Of a stretch of DNA of 34,795 nucleotides, positions 1-7,961 are shown in pieces; the first letter of the stretch is position 1; each line of letters begins with the position of its first letter. The DNA is from Smithella sp. SCADC (lineage in GTDB: Bacteria; Desulfobacterota; Syntrophia; Syntrophales; Smithellaceae). The notes under the pieces are model-generated. The model did no database searches. It was not told the origin of the DNA and worked only from the letters and a program-made list of their open reading frames with translations. The position numbers and the translations under genes are program-made. The stretch spans positions 1 to 34,795 of the forward strand of contig JQDQ01000200.1 of the NCBI GenBank assembly GCA_000747625.2. Reading direction: 5' to 3'.

Positions 1-21
1 GATCCTCCTTATTATTATTAT

Positions 22-360
22 TTAGTGATCGCAAAGATTTTCGCCCGCTTGCAGTGTCCCCGCGAAATAATCAGCAATCAGTTTTTCAGGTGTTTCAACC
101 GGTGCGCCGACCACGACCTGGATGCCCTGCTGGGCAAAAAGCTGTTGGGCGCGTTGACCCATACCACCCGCGATGATCATATTTGCGCCGCGCTCGGCCA
201 ACCAGGGCGGCAATAGACCCGGTTCATGAGGCGGAGAAGTAATGTCCTCGCGTTTGATGATTTTTCTTGTCTGGTCCTCAACTTCAACAATGGCGAAACT
301 CTCGCAGTGACCAAAATGCATGGTTAGTTTACCTTGGGCTAATGGTATTGCAATTTTCAT
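22..360 (-). CDS. NifX/NifB-type dinitrogenase iron-molybdenum cofactor domain protein
   Basis: This is a 112-aa single-domain protein of the NifX/NafY/NifB C-terminal family (Fe-Mo-Co binding fold). It opens with MKIAIPLAQG and shows the family hallmark HFGHCESFAIVEV, then GANMIIAGGMGQRAQQLF and a C-terminal helix. Such small proteins are thought to bind or carry iron-sulfur or molybdenum-iron clusters outside nitrogen fixation; no nif genes are visible here. The start is the ATG at 360, preceded by AAGGAG about 6 nt upstream; a longer frame reading into the upstream gene is not needed. It is the last complete gene of the minus-strand cluster, 13 nt after the Mrp ATPase. An AAGGAGG at the window edge suggests that the cluster continues. 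The family call is firm; the cargo is unknown. Confidence 0.9.
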   Translation of the reverse strand: MKIAIPLAQGKLTMHFGHCESFAIVEVEDQTRKIIKREDITSPPHEPGLLPPWLAERGANMIIAGGMGQRAQQLFAQQGIQVVVGAPVETPEKLIADYFAGTLQAGENLCDH

Positions 361-373
361 GGTATTTTTCTCC

Positions 374-1270
374 TTATGAATTAAGTTTTTTTGTTTTATC
401 CAAGTCTGCTGTAATCTGATCGATGATGTCCTGCATGATTTTCCCCGTTGGTGTTTTGGAAGAATGGTAAATGAATACTTTACCGGTGTCGCCGGATTGA
501 GCAATTGCCGGGTCCATCGGAATAGCGCCAAGGTATGGCACTTTCATATCCGAGGCAATTATTTTGCCACCACCCGCGGGTAGAATCTGGGTGATTTCTC
601 CACATTTCGGACAAACGAATCCGCTCATGTTTTCGACCACGCCTAATACAGGAACATCAAGTCTCCGGCAGAAACTGATGGATTTGCGGACATCTATTGC
701 CGCCACTCTTTGTGGTGTTGTGACGATGATCGCGCCGTCCAGTGGTTGAATCAACTGGCAAATTGATAAAGGTTCGTCACCCGTGCCCGGAGGAGCGTCC
801 ACGATGAGATAATCCAGATCACCCCAATGCACATCTGTTAAAAACTGCTTGATAACACCCATCTTCATCGGACCGCGCCAGATGACCGCGTCATCTGGAT
901 TTTGCAACAAAAATCCCAAAGACATTATTTTTAACCCGCCAAACTCAACAGGGAAAAGTCCATCGGGACCGCCTTTGAGCGTTTCATTTTCCAATCCCAG
1001 CATCGTGGGTACACTAGGTCCGTGAATATCAACATCCAGTAATCCAACTCTTTGACCGTTGAGCGCCAGAGCCGTTGCCAAATTAACTGCAACGGTGCTT
1101 TTCCCGACACCGCCTTTGCCGGAGAGTACAACGATTTTTTTCTGAATACGGCATAATGTCGCCTGCAATTTGCGGCGATCAGCGTATTCTTCCTTGCTTT
1201 CATCCTTTTTCTGTTTTTGAGCCGAGCAACTGGAATCGCCGCACGTATCACATGTTTTCTTGTTTTCCAA
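374..1270 (-). CDS. mrp: Mrp/NBP35-family iron-sulfur cluster carrier ATPase
   Basis: This 298-aa P-loop ATPase belongs to the Mrp/ApbC/NBP35 group, dimeric carriers that bind and transfer Fe-S clusters using a deviant Walker A motif. Seen here: a Cys-rich N-terminus (CDTCGDSSC), GKGGVGKST near residue 55, DVDIHGPS, the family signature DAPPGTGDEP, and a C-terminal CPKC pair that in this family bridges a cluster at the dimer interface. I place the start at a TTG (1268-1270): a strong AAAGGAGG lies about 8 nt upstream, and the sequence from there begins MENKKTCDTC. Starting further upstream would only read through the previous gene. The start overlaps the end of the upstream MinD-type gene by 23 nt, so the two are probably translationally coupled. 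Confidence 0.93.
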   Translation of the reverse strand: MENKKTCDTCGDSSCSAQKQKKDESKEEYADRRKLQATLCRIQKKIVVLSGKGGVGKSTVAVNLATALALNGQRVGLLDVDIHGPSVPTMLGLENETLKGGPDGLFPVEFGGLKIMSLGFLLQNPDDAVIWRGPMKMGVIKQFLTDVHWGDLDYLIVDAPPGTGDEPLSICQLIQPLDGAIIVTTPQRVAAIDVRKSISFCRRLDVPVLGVVENMSGFVCPKCGEITQILPAGGGKIIASDMKVPYLGAIPMDPAIAQSGDTGKVFIYHSSKTPTGKIMQDIIDQITADLDKTKKLNS

Positions 1271-2180
1271 TTTTTTTATCCTCCTTTTTACTTTTCTTTT
1301 GAACCTCCTGAAGATGTAAATTATTCCAAAGTTGCCGGATATCGTCGGCACTGGGCGCGTCGATTTCCACAACGGCCTTTTGTTGAATCTGAGCGCGAGT
1401 TACGGCGCTGTCGTAGCAAATGCGACCTGCAATCTTCGCACCCCGGGCAACCGCTTTTTCTTCAATGCGAGCCGTCATTTCCTGATTAATGTCCCACTTA
1501 TTGACGCAAATCGACGCGGGGATCTGAAAATGGCGCGCCAGAGAAAGCACTCTTTCCAGATCGTGTTCACCCGAAACGGTGGGTTCGGTAACAATCAAAA
1601 CCTGTGTGGCGCCGGTCAGCGAGGCGATAACAGGACAACCAATCCCCGGCGGACCATCCACAATAACGATTTTGTAATCTTCTTTCTCCGCCAATTGCCT
1701 TGCCTCGCGACGCACGGTCGAAACAAGCTTGCCGGAATTTTCGGCGGCGATGCCGAGACGCGCGTGAACCATCGGACCACAGCGCGTGTCGGATATAAAC
1801 CACTGACCGCAATGACATTCCGGAAAATCAATGGCCTCAGCCGGACAAAACCGCACACAAACGCCGCAGCCTTCGCAGGAAACATGATCGATAAAATACT
1901 CCATACTTCCCTTATTGTTTTGCCTGGTTTTTACCGCGCCGAAACGGCACAGTTCAGCGCATACGCCACAGGCCGTGCAGTCCGCCGGTCTGATGATCGC
2001 CTCATAACCGCTTTCAAATTCGTGGCGCTCGCGGATACTAGGTTCCAAAACCAGATGTAAATCAGCCGCATCCACATCACAGTCGCAGATAACAGGGCGA
2101 TTCGCCAGTACGGCAAAGGACGCCGTCACGCTGGTTTTCCCTGTTCCTCCCTTACCGCTGATAATCACGAGTTCTTTCAA
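1248..2180 (-). CDS. MinD-superfamily ATPase with inserted 2[4Fe-4S] ferredoxin domain
   Basis: This is a 310-aa P-loop ATPase of the COG1149 type, in which a bacterial ferredoxin is inserted into a MinD/NifH-like fold. The deviant Walker A (SGKGGTGKTS) is at residues 8-17. Two CxxCxxCxxxC clusters lie at Cys68/71/74/78 and Cys102/105/108/112, followed by a further Cys pair (ECHCG) near 122-124. VDGPPGIGCPV and VTEPTVSGEHD match the family's switch regions. The Lys-rich tail after about residue 290 is probably disordered. The start is TTG at 2180 with GGGAGA upstream. The paralogue at 5153-6019 has the same architecture. In other genomes such pairs occur with NifX-like proteins; a role in ATP-driven cluster or electron transfer is inference. 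Confidence 0.9.
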   Translation of the reverse strand: MKELVIISGKGGTGKTSVTASFAVLANRPVICDCDVDAADLHLVLEPSIRERHEFESGYEAIIRPADCTACGVCAELCRFGAVKTRQNNKGSMEYFIDHVSCEGCGVCVRFCPAEAIDFPECHCGQWFISDTRCGPMVHARLGIAAENSGKLVSTVRREARQLAEKEDYKIVIVDGPPGIGCPVIASLTGATQVLIVTEPTVSGEHDLERVLSLARHFQIPASICVNKWDINQEMTARIEEKAVARGAKIAGRICYDSAVTRAQIQQKAVVEIDAPSADDIRQLWNNLHLQEVQKKSKKEDKKIGKQENM

Positions 2181-2183
2181 GAT

Positions 2184-2636
2184 TTATTTCTCCCTCTGCT
2201 GCTGTGTGTTTTTGTCTATGAAATTATTATTTATGGTTCCATAAATGACATATAAAGCCGCCTCGCTGGGGTTATTACTCTTGAAAATACGATCACCTTC
2301 CACTCCCAAAATATATTCCGTTTGCACAGTATAGAATTCTTCAACGGCATCAAAAGAAGATTCTGCGAAAGGCATACTTTCAGCGCTTCCCGCGAACGTT
2401 CTGATAGAATCCGGCGCACATTTGAGAGCTTCAGCAGAAACATCAAGGCCGGTTACGTTAAACCCATAACCGCTTAATCTGCCTTCAATGATGGCTGGAC
2501 CGCAACCAACGCTCAGAATATCGCGACAACCTTGCAAACGCTCAATAAGGCATTCCGTCTCGAATTGGAAAATATTTTGCCAGAACTTCTCCTGGCATAT
2601 TTCCACATACCTTTTTACATCTTCTGCAACGTTCAT
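2184..2636 (-). CDS. Class I SAM methyltransferase, C-terminally truncated
   Basis: This 150-aa product starts like a class I SAM-dependent methyltransferase: motif I is ILSVGCGPAIIEG (about residues 40-52), the acidic end of strand 2 is VTGLDVSAEA, and motif II is SAESMPFAESSFDAV (about 84-98). After that point it stops resembling the fold. The last 50 residues lack the expected LKPGG-type motif and strands 5-7, and usual family members exceed 200 aa. No other frame downstream supplies the missing half. It lies 1 nt after another methyltransferase and 3 nt before the MinD-type ATPase, with normal operon spacing, so it may still be translated. It is probably a decayed or fused gene and unlikely to be catalytically normal. 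Confidence 0.65.
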   Translation of the reverse strand: MNVAEDVKRYVEICQEKFWQNIFQFETECLIERLQGCRDILSVGCGPAIIEGRLSGYGFNVTGLDVSAEALKCAPDSIRTFAGSAESMPFAESSFDAVEEFYTVQTEYILGVEGDRIFKSNNPSEAALYVIYGTINNNFIDKNTQQQREK

Positions 2637-2637
2637 C

Positions 2638-3264
2638 TTATGTGATTAACCTCCTGTGACCTATCAGCACATCTTGAGCCGGGCTATGGAATTCTTCCAG
2701 ATTGAGTCCCAGTTCGATGAATACATCTTTTGCGTCTGTCATTGTCCCCGAATTCACTTCGTGTTTTCGTCCTTCGAGCGCGTGAATCTTATCTAATATT
2801 GCCAGGCCGTTAGCATTGAAATCACTCAGTATGATTTTACCATGGGGAGATAATATTCTGACTAACTCACAGCAGGATTTGCGCACTGCTGATAAATGGT
2901 GAATGATATTGACGGCAAAGATCACATCGAAGAAGACATCGTCACAGGGTATACACTCAACGTTAGCTATAACGAAAGAAACTTGTTTTTGCAATTCATA
3001 GTACTTAAGATTAAGCAGAGCGTATCTTTGTTCCGACGCTGCAATGTCAAAAGAAAAGAAGTTAAACCCAGCTCTTGCCAGAGCCAGCGTAAAATATCCC
3101 TTGCCCGTACCCACTTCCAGAATATTTCCGGCAAGGGGTTGTGCTTTTTCAATAATGAAAGATCCCTCTTTTTCAATATCATAGCCGAATTTACTATAAA
3201 GTTCGACTCGTTTTAAATAGCGCTGATGATTTTCAATAACTTCATTTTCCATAATCGCAAACAA
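2638..3264 (-). CDS. Class I SAM-dependent methyltransferase
   Basis: This 208-aa methyltransferase has motif I ILEVGTGKGYFTLALA (about residues 49-64), FFSFDIA at strand 2, NVECIPCDDVFFDVIFAVNIIHHL at motif II and strand 4, and ILSPHGKIILSDF as the post-motif segment with strand 5. This is the UbiE/arsenite methyltransferase-like layout, but the substrate is unknown and no AdoMet-independent specificity motif is visible. The start is a TTG at 3264 preceded by AGGA; an internal ATG four codons later (3252) is an alternative with poorer ribosome-binding spacing. It sits between psd and the truncated methyltransferase. It could modify a metal, a sulfur compound or a lipid, and context alone does not decide. 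Confidence 0.85.
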   Translation of the reverse strand: MFAIMENEVIENHQRYLKRVELYSKFGYDIEKEGSFIIEKAQPLAGNILEVGTGKGYFTLALARAGFNFFSFDIAASEQRYALLNLKYYELQKQVSFVIANVECIPCDDVFFDVIFAVNIIHHLSAVRKSCCELVRILSPHGKIILSDFNANGLAILDKIHALEGRKHEVNSGTMTDAKDVFIELGLNLEEFHSPAQDVLIGHRRLIT

Positions 3265-3292
3265 TGCCTTTTCCTGAAATCTAACAGATTGT

Positions 3293-3937
3293 TTATTTTA
3301 AAATTGCAATAATATCTTTTGCCCCTTTTACATGATCTCCGAGCTTGACTTTGATTTCGGAGTTTTCAGGCAAAAATATATCCACCCGTGAACCAAAGCA
3401 TATCAATCCATAACGTTCACCTTTTTTAATGACATCGCCTGGTTTTACGTAACAAATGATGCGCCGTGCAATAAATCCGGCAATTTGTTTTACAAGTATT
3501 TTTGTGCTGCCGCTGCCAATGACCATCGAAGTTTGTTCGTTTTCCAGTGAGGCCTTGGCGACGGCTGCAATGTGAAATTTACCCGGGTTGTATTTGATTA
3601 TTTCAACCTTTCCGCCTACGGGAACTCTGTTTACGTGTACGTTAAATATTGAGAGGAAAATACTAATTTGACAGACAGGTTGGTCAAGATAATCCTTTTC
3701 GTGAATTTTAGTGACCACCACCACCTTGCCGTCGGCCGGGGAAACCACAAGCCCGTCGTCTGAAGGAATAATTCTCTGGGGATCGCGGAAAAAAAACGCA
3801 ACAAACAAAGTAAATATTAATATTATAAATCCCGCAATGATCCATTGCCATAAAAAAAATAATCCCGTAAGAACAGCCAAAGGAATAATTAGTTTAAATC
3901 CTTCAACGGCTATGGGAAATCTTCTTTTGTCATCCAC
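3293..3937 (-). CDS. psd: Phosphatidylserine decarboxylase proenzyme, short (PSD-B/archaeal-like) form
   Basis: This 214-aa proenzyme decarboxylates phosphatidylserine to phosphatidylethanolamine with a pyruvoyl group made by self-cleavage. The signature at the C-terminus is YGLICFGSRVDIFLP; cleavage is expected between Gly182 and Ser183 (numbered from this start), giving a large beta and a small alpha chain. Also seen are a hydrophobic N-terminal segment (about residues 16-50), FFRDPQR, SPADGKV, FLSIFNVHVNRVP and NPGKFHIAA. I chose the GTG at 3937: AAGGAG lies 7 nt upstream and the length then matches the roughly 215-aa family. A longer frame would overlap the radical SAM gene. No pssA is present nearby, so its place in a metal-cluster operon is unexplained. 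Confidence 0.93.
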   Translation of the reverse strand: MDDKRRFPIAVEGFKLIIPLAVLTGLFFLWQWIIAGFIILIFTLFVAFFFRDPQRIIPSDDGLVVSPADGKVVVVTKIHEKDYLDQPVCQISIFLSIFNVHVNRVPVGGKVEIIKYNPGKFHIAAVAKASLENEQTSMVIGSGSTKILVKQIAGFIARRIICYVKPGDVIKKGERYGLICFGSRVDIFLPENSEIKVKLGDHVKGAKDIIAILK

Positions 3938-3956
3938 GGAAGAACTCCTTTCTTTG

Positions 3957-4907
3957 TCAGTGTTTATCACATATCTTATAAAACACTTCGCTTTTAGAAC
4001 GTATGGCCACAATACGTTTTTCATCAATGAGCCGCATCAGTATTTTAGCCGTTTCGTGAACGTGTAAGTTTAATCCGGATGAAATTCCGGTCAACGTGCA
4101 GGGGCGTCTTGTCAGCAGATTAATTATTTCTGAATCGGTCACTTCTGTCGTTGAAGTAATATTAATGTTATGGGATTCATCTCCACTGATAACTTCCACA
4201 TCCCCTGGAAAAAATAACGCCAGTTTCTCCATTTGTCTTTTATTTACAGCGCTGATGTAATCTTCTTCCACTGGCCGGCAAACCGTGTTGAGTTGTATCT
4301 TATCAGCGCCTATTTCTTTTGTGTAAGCGGCAATTTTCTGCACTTCCGCGTTCATGCCGGTTATGCCGGAGAGAACGAAAACCTCCAGCCATACTTTACC
4401 CGGGAAATTTCGGGTAAATTCAATCAGACCGTTTATCATTTTTTCAAAAGATATATCCGGATGCGGACGGTTGACATAACCAAACAGGTTTTCATCTCCA
4501 GCATCCAGTGAAGGAATTACCAGATCGGCCGGTTCCAGGGCTTTGCGGACTTCCGGCAGATAAAGCAAAGATCCGTTTGTTATAACAGCGACGGGAATAT
4601 TTGTTATTTTCTTGATTTGTTCAATTAAATCGCCAATCCCTGAATGCAGCGTCGGTTCACCGGAACCGGCAACACTTATATAATCGGGAAATTCGCCCAT
4701 TGCCAATTTTATTTCCAACTCATTTAAAATATCCTTGACGGGAACGTAGGGAAGTCGCGCCATTGTTTTGTTCGTCGTCCTTCCTAATTGACAATAGATG
4801 CAATCGTAGGTGCAGGTTTTAAACGGCACCAGATCAATACCCAGAGAGCGTCCTAATCTTCGCGACGGAACCGGTCCATAAATATATTTATATACGCCAG
4901 TACTCAT
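3957..4907 (-). CDS. Radical SAM protein (COG0731-type) with C-terminal winged-helix-like region
   Basis: This is a 316-aa radical SAM enzyme. The opening YIYGPVPSRRLGRSLGIDLVP and the cluster motif CTYDCIYC (Cys32, Cys36, Cys39) are characteristic of the COG0731 Fe-S oxidoreductase group. SVAGSGEPTLHSGI and VAVITNGSLL are the GEP-type and strand motifs for SAM binding. The last 60-70 residues (TDSEIINLLTRRPCTLTGI onward) resemble a small winged helix. The start is the ATG at 4907, preceded by GGAG and one base after the FmdB gene; a longer frame would run into that gene. The substrate is unknown. Related genes often lie next to MinD-type ATPases and NifX-like proteins, which fits a maturation role here (inference). 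Confidence 0.87.
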   Translation of the reverse strand: MSTGVYKYIYGPVPSRRLGRSLGIDLVPFKTCTYDCIYCQLGRTTNKTMARLPYVPVKDILNELEIKLAMGEFPDYISVAGSGEPTLHSGIGDLIEQIKKITNIPVAVITNGSLLYLPEVRKALEPADLVIPSLDAGDENLFGYVNRPHPDISFEKMINGLIEFTRNFPGKVWLEVFVLSGITGMNAEVQKIAAYTKEIGADKIQLNTVCRPVEEDYISAVNKRQMEKLALFFPGDVEVISGDESHNINITSTTEVTDSEIINLLTRRPCTLTGISSGLNLHVHETAKILMRLIDEKRIVAIRSKSEVFYKICDKH

Positions 4908-4908
4908 C

Positions 4909-5166
4909 TTAATCTCCGCAAGGGGATTGCCCGCATTTTCTATTCGCGCCGCAGCAAGTTTTCCCGGTTTCTTCGAAGGAACAGCTTTTGGCAGAGTCGC
5001 GCATACTGACACCAGATGATTTCATAATAAAACCGCTGCCACCGCTAACCAGTCTCTGGACTTCTGCCCCGCATTCGGGGCAGACCTTGATGGGCGCATC
5101 TTTCATGCCTTGTTGTCTTTCAAAGTGCGTGCCGCAGTGGCTGCATGCATATTCATACGTGGGCAT
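4909..5166 (-). CDS. FmdB-type zinc ribbon protein
   Basis: This 85-aa protein starts MPTYEYACSHCG and has the FmdB putative regulatory fold: CSHC at Cys8/11 and CPEC at Cys29/32 form one zinc ribbon, followed by the usual SGGSGFIMKSSG segment. It has an extra Cys-rich tail (CCGANRKCGQSPCGD) that could bind a second metal. The start is the ATG at 5166 behind AGGAGG; the upstream in-frame codons lie inside the preceding ATPase gene and lack a ribosome site. It overlaps that ATPase gene by 14 nt and is followed one base later by the radical SAM gene. A regulatory, scaffold or metal-delivery role is possible; none is proven for the family. Confidence 0.88.
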   Translation of the reverse strand: MPTYEYACSHCGTHFERQQGMKDAPIKVCPECGAEVQRLVSGGSGFIMKSSGVSMRDSAKSCSFEETGKTCCGANRKCGQSPCGD

Positions 5167-6019
5167 AATTTGTATTTCCTCCTGTTTTTTCAAAAGATGT
5201 CATTTCCCCTATCAAACTATGAAAAAGACCCTGATATTCCGGAAGCGCATCCACCATAAGAATACCCCGGGAATAGCTTTCAGCGATCCGCCGGTCATCA
5301 GGTATTTCCAGCAAAATAGGGATGCCTTTTTTTTCGCAATAATAGTGCACACGCTCATCCCCGCTGCCCATGCGATTGACGATGACGCCAAAAGGAACTT
5401 TAAGTTCGTTAACCATATCCACTGCCAGCGAAAGATCGTTCAGACCGAACGGCGTTGGTTCCGTGACGAGTAAAACCATATCAGTATCCCGAATTGCAGC
5501 AATGACCGGACACGATGTTCCCGGAGGCGCATCCAGGATGGCCGGCATATCATTTTGCAAACGTTCTCTAACCGCCCTGATCAATGGAGGAGCCATGGCT
5601 ACGCCCACATCCAACCTTCCACTAATGAGCGTGATGTTGTCTGATTTTGTAGTTTCAATTACGCCTATTCGCCTGCCGGCTTCCTGAATGGCTTTGGTGG
5701 GACAAACCATCGCGCATCCGCCACATCCGTGACACAACTCAGGAAATATCAGCGGGGCAGTTCCAAATGTTACAATCGCATGATATTTGCAGAATTTGCC
5801 GCATTCTCCACAACCGTTACAAAGCGCTTCATCAACTTGAGGAACAGGAATAGTTACAATTTCCTCTTTGAGTTTGTTGCCCCTGATAAACAAATGCGCA
5901 TTGGGCTCTTCTACGTCACAGTCCAGAAGTTGCACGGGAACGCCAAACGTTCGTGCCAGGTTTACGGATACAGTAGTCTTACCGGTTCCGCCTTTACCGG
6001 AGGCGATAGCTATTTTCAT
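5153..6019 (-). CDS. MinD-superfamily ATPase with inserted 2[4Fe-4S] ferredoxin domain (paralogue)
   Basis: This 288-aa ATPase has the same architecture as 1248-2180. The deviant Walker A (SGKGGTGKTT) is at residues 7-16, DCDVEEPN at 33-40, and the inserted ferredoxin has Cys67/70/73/77 and Cys96/99/102/106. LDAPPGTSCPV and VTEPTPFGLNDL are the switch segments. The start ATG at 6019 overlaps the stop of the membrane protein gene in an ATGA, with GGAGGTG upstream. Two adjacent but diverged ferredoxin-ATPases probably act as a heteropair or at two steps of one pathway, as is often seen for these genes. Function beyond ATPase and Fe-S binding is inference. Confidence 0.9.
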   Translation of the reverse strand: MKIAIASGKGGTGKTTVSVNLARTFGVPVQLLDCDVEEPNAHLFIRGNKLKEEIVTIPVPQVDEALCNGCGECGKFCKYHAIVTFGTAPLIFPELCHGCGGCAMVCPTKAIQEAGRRIGVIETTKSDNITLISGRLDVGVAMAPPLIRAVRERLQNDMPAILDAPPGTSCPVIAAIRDTDMVLLVTEPTPFGLNDLSLAVDMVNELKVPFGVIVNRMGSGDERVHYYCEKKGIPILLEIPDDRRIAESYSRGILMVDALPEYQGLFHSLIGEMTSFEKTGGNTNYAHV

Positions 6020-6657
6020 CGCGCACCTCCATGAGTAACAGGAGAGACGATTTCTGCATCATTCTTTTTTATCCACAAGAGCGGAAAAACGATATCGCTG
6101 GTACAGCAGGGAACCCATACCGCTAAAAATAGAAAGACCGCTACTAAAATGGCGGTTACAACATCGATGGATGTGCCCATTGCCATCATAATGTGAAACA
6201 ATGACGCCCAAGTGCTTAAAAACACATGAATCGTATGAGAAAATTTCGTTTTTGGATTTATGTACCCTATTGCTATTCCGGCAAAAGCCAGCGGATTTAC
6301 CAGCCACCATTTTTCGATAAAGCCCAGATGAATGCCGCGATGAGGCATATTGAGCAGCCATTCGCCGACAAAAGGAATCAGCGAGTCACTGAGTGTGGCG
6401 ATGCCTACGGAGCCAATATATCCGATGATGATTGTGGGCCAGAACCTGCCGTTAGAATGCAACCGGTACATGGCGGTGGTCACTAAAGCGCTCACCAGCA
6501 CGTGCAGAGGATGGAGGGTCCAGAAAAGCGTGGACGAAATTTCCCTTGATATCTGGAATTGGATAAAAGCGGCCATGATGACAATGCCCGTTACGGTTCC
6601 AAACGCCGTAAAGGGGGCGTGCGCTTTGAGTTCGGTGGCAATCACGACAGCTTTCAT
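6016..6657 (-). CDS. Multi-pass membrane protein with conserved-looking His and Cys residues
   Basis: I do not recognise a named family. The 213-aa product has about five membrane segments (roughly residues 17-35, 47-63, 75-92, 120-133 and 145-195). Unusually many His residues lie in or next to them: TLHPLHVLVSALVTTAMYRLH, MPHRGIHLGF, and SHTIHVFLSTWASLFHIM. A CC pair lies in WVPCCTSDIVFPLLW near the C-terminus. These could be metal or heme ligands. It is locked between trmO and the ferredoxin-MinD ATPase by ATGA overlaps at both ends, so it is co-translated with them. A membrane partner, such as a metal permease or electron carrier, for the ATPase next to it is inference. Confidence 0.75.
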   Translation of the reverse strand: MKAVVIATELKAHAPFTAFGTVTGIVIMAAFIQFQISREISSTLFWTLHPLHVLVSALVTTAMYRLHSNGRFWPTIIIGYIGSVGIATLSDSLIPFVGEWLLNMPHRGIHLGFIEKWWLVNPLAFAGIAIGYINPKTKFSHTIHVFLSTWASLFHIMMAMGTSIDVVTAILVAVFLFLAVWVPCCTSDIVFPLLWIKKNDAEIVSPVTHGGAR

Positions 6658-7145
6658 GAACGATATCCTCTTTTTCCTCTTTTTATTGCCGTTTCATGGT
6701 CAACTTCATCCTGCCAGCCATTTTTCGTGACATTGCGAAGATCAAACTTGGCCGTGTAAGGTTTGATGTCCAGAAGCGGCGTTCCGTCCAGTATATCCAC
6801 ACCGTCCAGATGCAAAATATTGCCTTCAATGCCGAGTAATTCCACTACACTCAATCCGATAGGGTTGGGGCGGCAGGGCGCGCGCGTCGAAAAAATGCCG
6901 CGATCAACATCCTGCAAAAATGGCTTAACGATTAGCTTAACCTCTCGCGATTTGTGAAAATGATAAATAAGGTAGCTATGCGAAAAATCGCTAAGATCAC
7001 GCAAGCCACCTACAAACTCCGGAAGCAGTTCAACGTACCCCTTGCAGCCTTTAGCGTAAACAGGCTGGATGGGAGTTTTTTCAGCTATCGTGTGCTCACT
7101 ATGGATGATACCGATAGTCCAATAAAGAATTTCGCATTTGTTCAT
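6654..7145 (-). CDS. trmO: TrmO/TsaA family tRNA N6-threonylcarbamoyladenosine methyltransferase
   Basis: This 163-aa protein is of the UPF0066/TsaA/VirR family. In E. coli, TrmO transfers a methyl group from SAM to t6A37 of tRNA-Thr. The family core IFSTRAPCRPNPIGLSVVELL (about residues 84-104) and VDILDGTPLLDIKPY (about 117-131) are intact, as is DLSDFSHSYLIYHFHKS in the first half. It is the short version without the extra C-terminal domain of the E. coli protein. The start ATG overlaps the stop of the NifX-like gene and the end overlaps the membrane protein gene. Short archaeal and bacterial homologues occur next to metal genes, so a function other than tRNA methylation is conceivable. 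Confidence 0.88.
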   Translation of the reverse strand: MNKCEILYWTIGIIHSEHTIAEKTPIQPVYAKGCKGYVELLPEFVGGLRDLSDFSHSYLIYHFHKSREVKLIVKPFLQDVDRGIFSTRAPCRPNPIGLSVVELLGIEGNILHLDGVDILDGTPLLDIKPYTAKFDLRNVTKNGWQDEVDHETAIKRGKRGYRS

Positions 7146-7504
7146 GCCCAGTGTCCTTCAACATCTGCCGATTTGGATTCATCTAATTTTCCGGCAAGGT
7201 AAAGTTCCAGCGCTTCTTTTACGGTGGAGGCGGAAGTATTGTAGATTTTGATGCCTGCCGCTTCCAATACACGAAACGCTTTCGGACCGCAATGCCCTGT
7301 AACAAGAGCCTTTACACCAAGCCGGGCGATATTTTGCGCCGACTGAATCCCCGCGCCCTGTGCCGCGTTTAAATTCTGTTCGTTATCGATGATCTCGAAT
7401 GTTTTAGCTTCCAGATCGTAGATAAGAAATTTTGGCGCCCGCCCGAATCTACTGTCCAACGGAGCATTCAGATCATTACCGGATGTTGTAATTGCAATTT
7501 TCAT
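7142..7504 (-). CDS. NifX/NifB-type dinitrogenase iron-molybdenum cofactor domain protein
   Basis: This 120-aa member of the NifX-like family begins MKIAITTSGNDLNAPLDSRFGRAPKFLIYD. That is the form with RFGRA rather than the HFGHC found in the copies at 22-360 and 21243-21605. VKALVTGHCGPKAFRVLEAAGIKIYN carries the conserved Gly and a single Cys/His pair that may be a ligand. The ATG at 7504 has GAGGA upstream. It overlaps trmO by 4 nt and follows the CGGC gene by 13 nt. It is probably a small carrier for an Fe-S or mixed-metal cluster; the lack of the HFGHC ligands suggests a cargo or partner different from its paralogues. Confidence 0.9.
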   Translation of the reverse strand: MKIAITTSGNDLNAPLDSRFGRAPKFLIYDLEAKTFEIIDNEQNLNAAQGAGIQSAQNIARLGVKALVTGHCGPKAFRVLEAAGIKIYNTSASTVKEALELYLAGKLDESKSADVEGHWA

Positions 7505-7517
7505 TTTTTTATCCTCT

Positions 7518-7961
7518 TCAATCGTATGTTTTTTTTATTTCTTCCGGTTCCTGCAAAAGATATGCAGCCACTTCACTCATATTGCTATCATTCCAAAAGG
7601 AAAGTCGTGCATGCGCCTCCAAGTATTTTTGAGGAATGGGATGGGTCCCTACAACTACGGATAATCCATAGATTGTTTCGATAAATGTCTGGAAATATCG
7701 AATGTTCGGACACGGCGGATAACCGACCACCAAACCAGTCGCGAGATGAATGATTTCTGCGCCGTTTTTCTTCATTTCTGCCGGGACATACTCAATATTT
7801 CCACCAGGACAACCGCCGCAATTAGAATAGCCTACGATTTCCACCAATTCTGTAAGCGGATAGTGAGAAAAGGCGCCTACACGTTCCCGTAACGCCCGAA
7901 AACACTTTCCCCCTCCACAATTTTTATAACGTGCACAGATGATAATGCCAATTTTGATCAT
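7518..7961 (-). CDS. CGGC-domain protein (putative metal-binding)
   Basis: This 147-aa protein is of the CGGC family (PF08821-like). Its first residues MIKIGIIICARYKNCGGGKCFRAL give a Cys-rich loop, and the naming motif CGGC is at Cys48-Cys51 in VGYSNCGGCPGGN. HLATGLVVGYPPCPN and VVGTHPIP further down add Cys and His residues. The family is predicted to bind a metal through its many Cys residues, with no proven activity. The ATG at 7961 follows AAGGAA. Upstream lies 169 nt with two strong hairpins, and downstream a NifX-like gene. Its position between DUF5320 and a NifX-like gene fits a metal-handling unit. Confidence 0.88.
   Translation of the reverse strand: MIKIGIIICARYKNCGGGKCFRALRERVGAFSHYPLTELVEIVGYSNCGGCPGGNIEYVPAEMKKNGAEIIHLATGLVVGYPPCPNIRYFQTFIETIYGLSVVVGTHPIPQKYLEAHARLSFWNDSNMSEVAAYLLQEPEEIKKTYD

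Noticed and set aside
1332-2060. Long plus-strand open frame (about 242 codons) inside a minus-strand gene
   Set aside because: It is exactly antisense to the ferredoxin-MinD ATPase, whose cysteine motifs and P-loop leave no doubt about the coding strand. No ribosome site or domain is seen.
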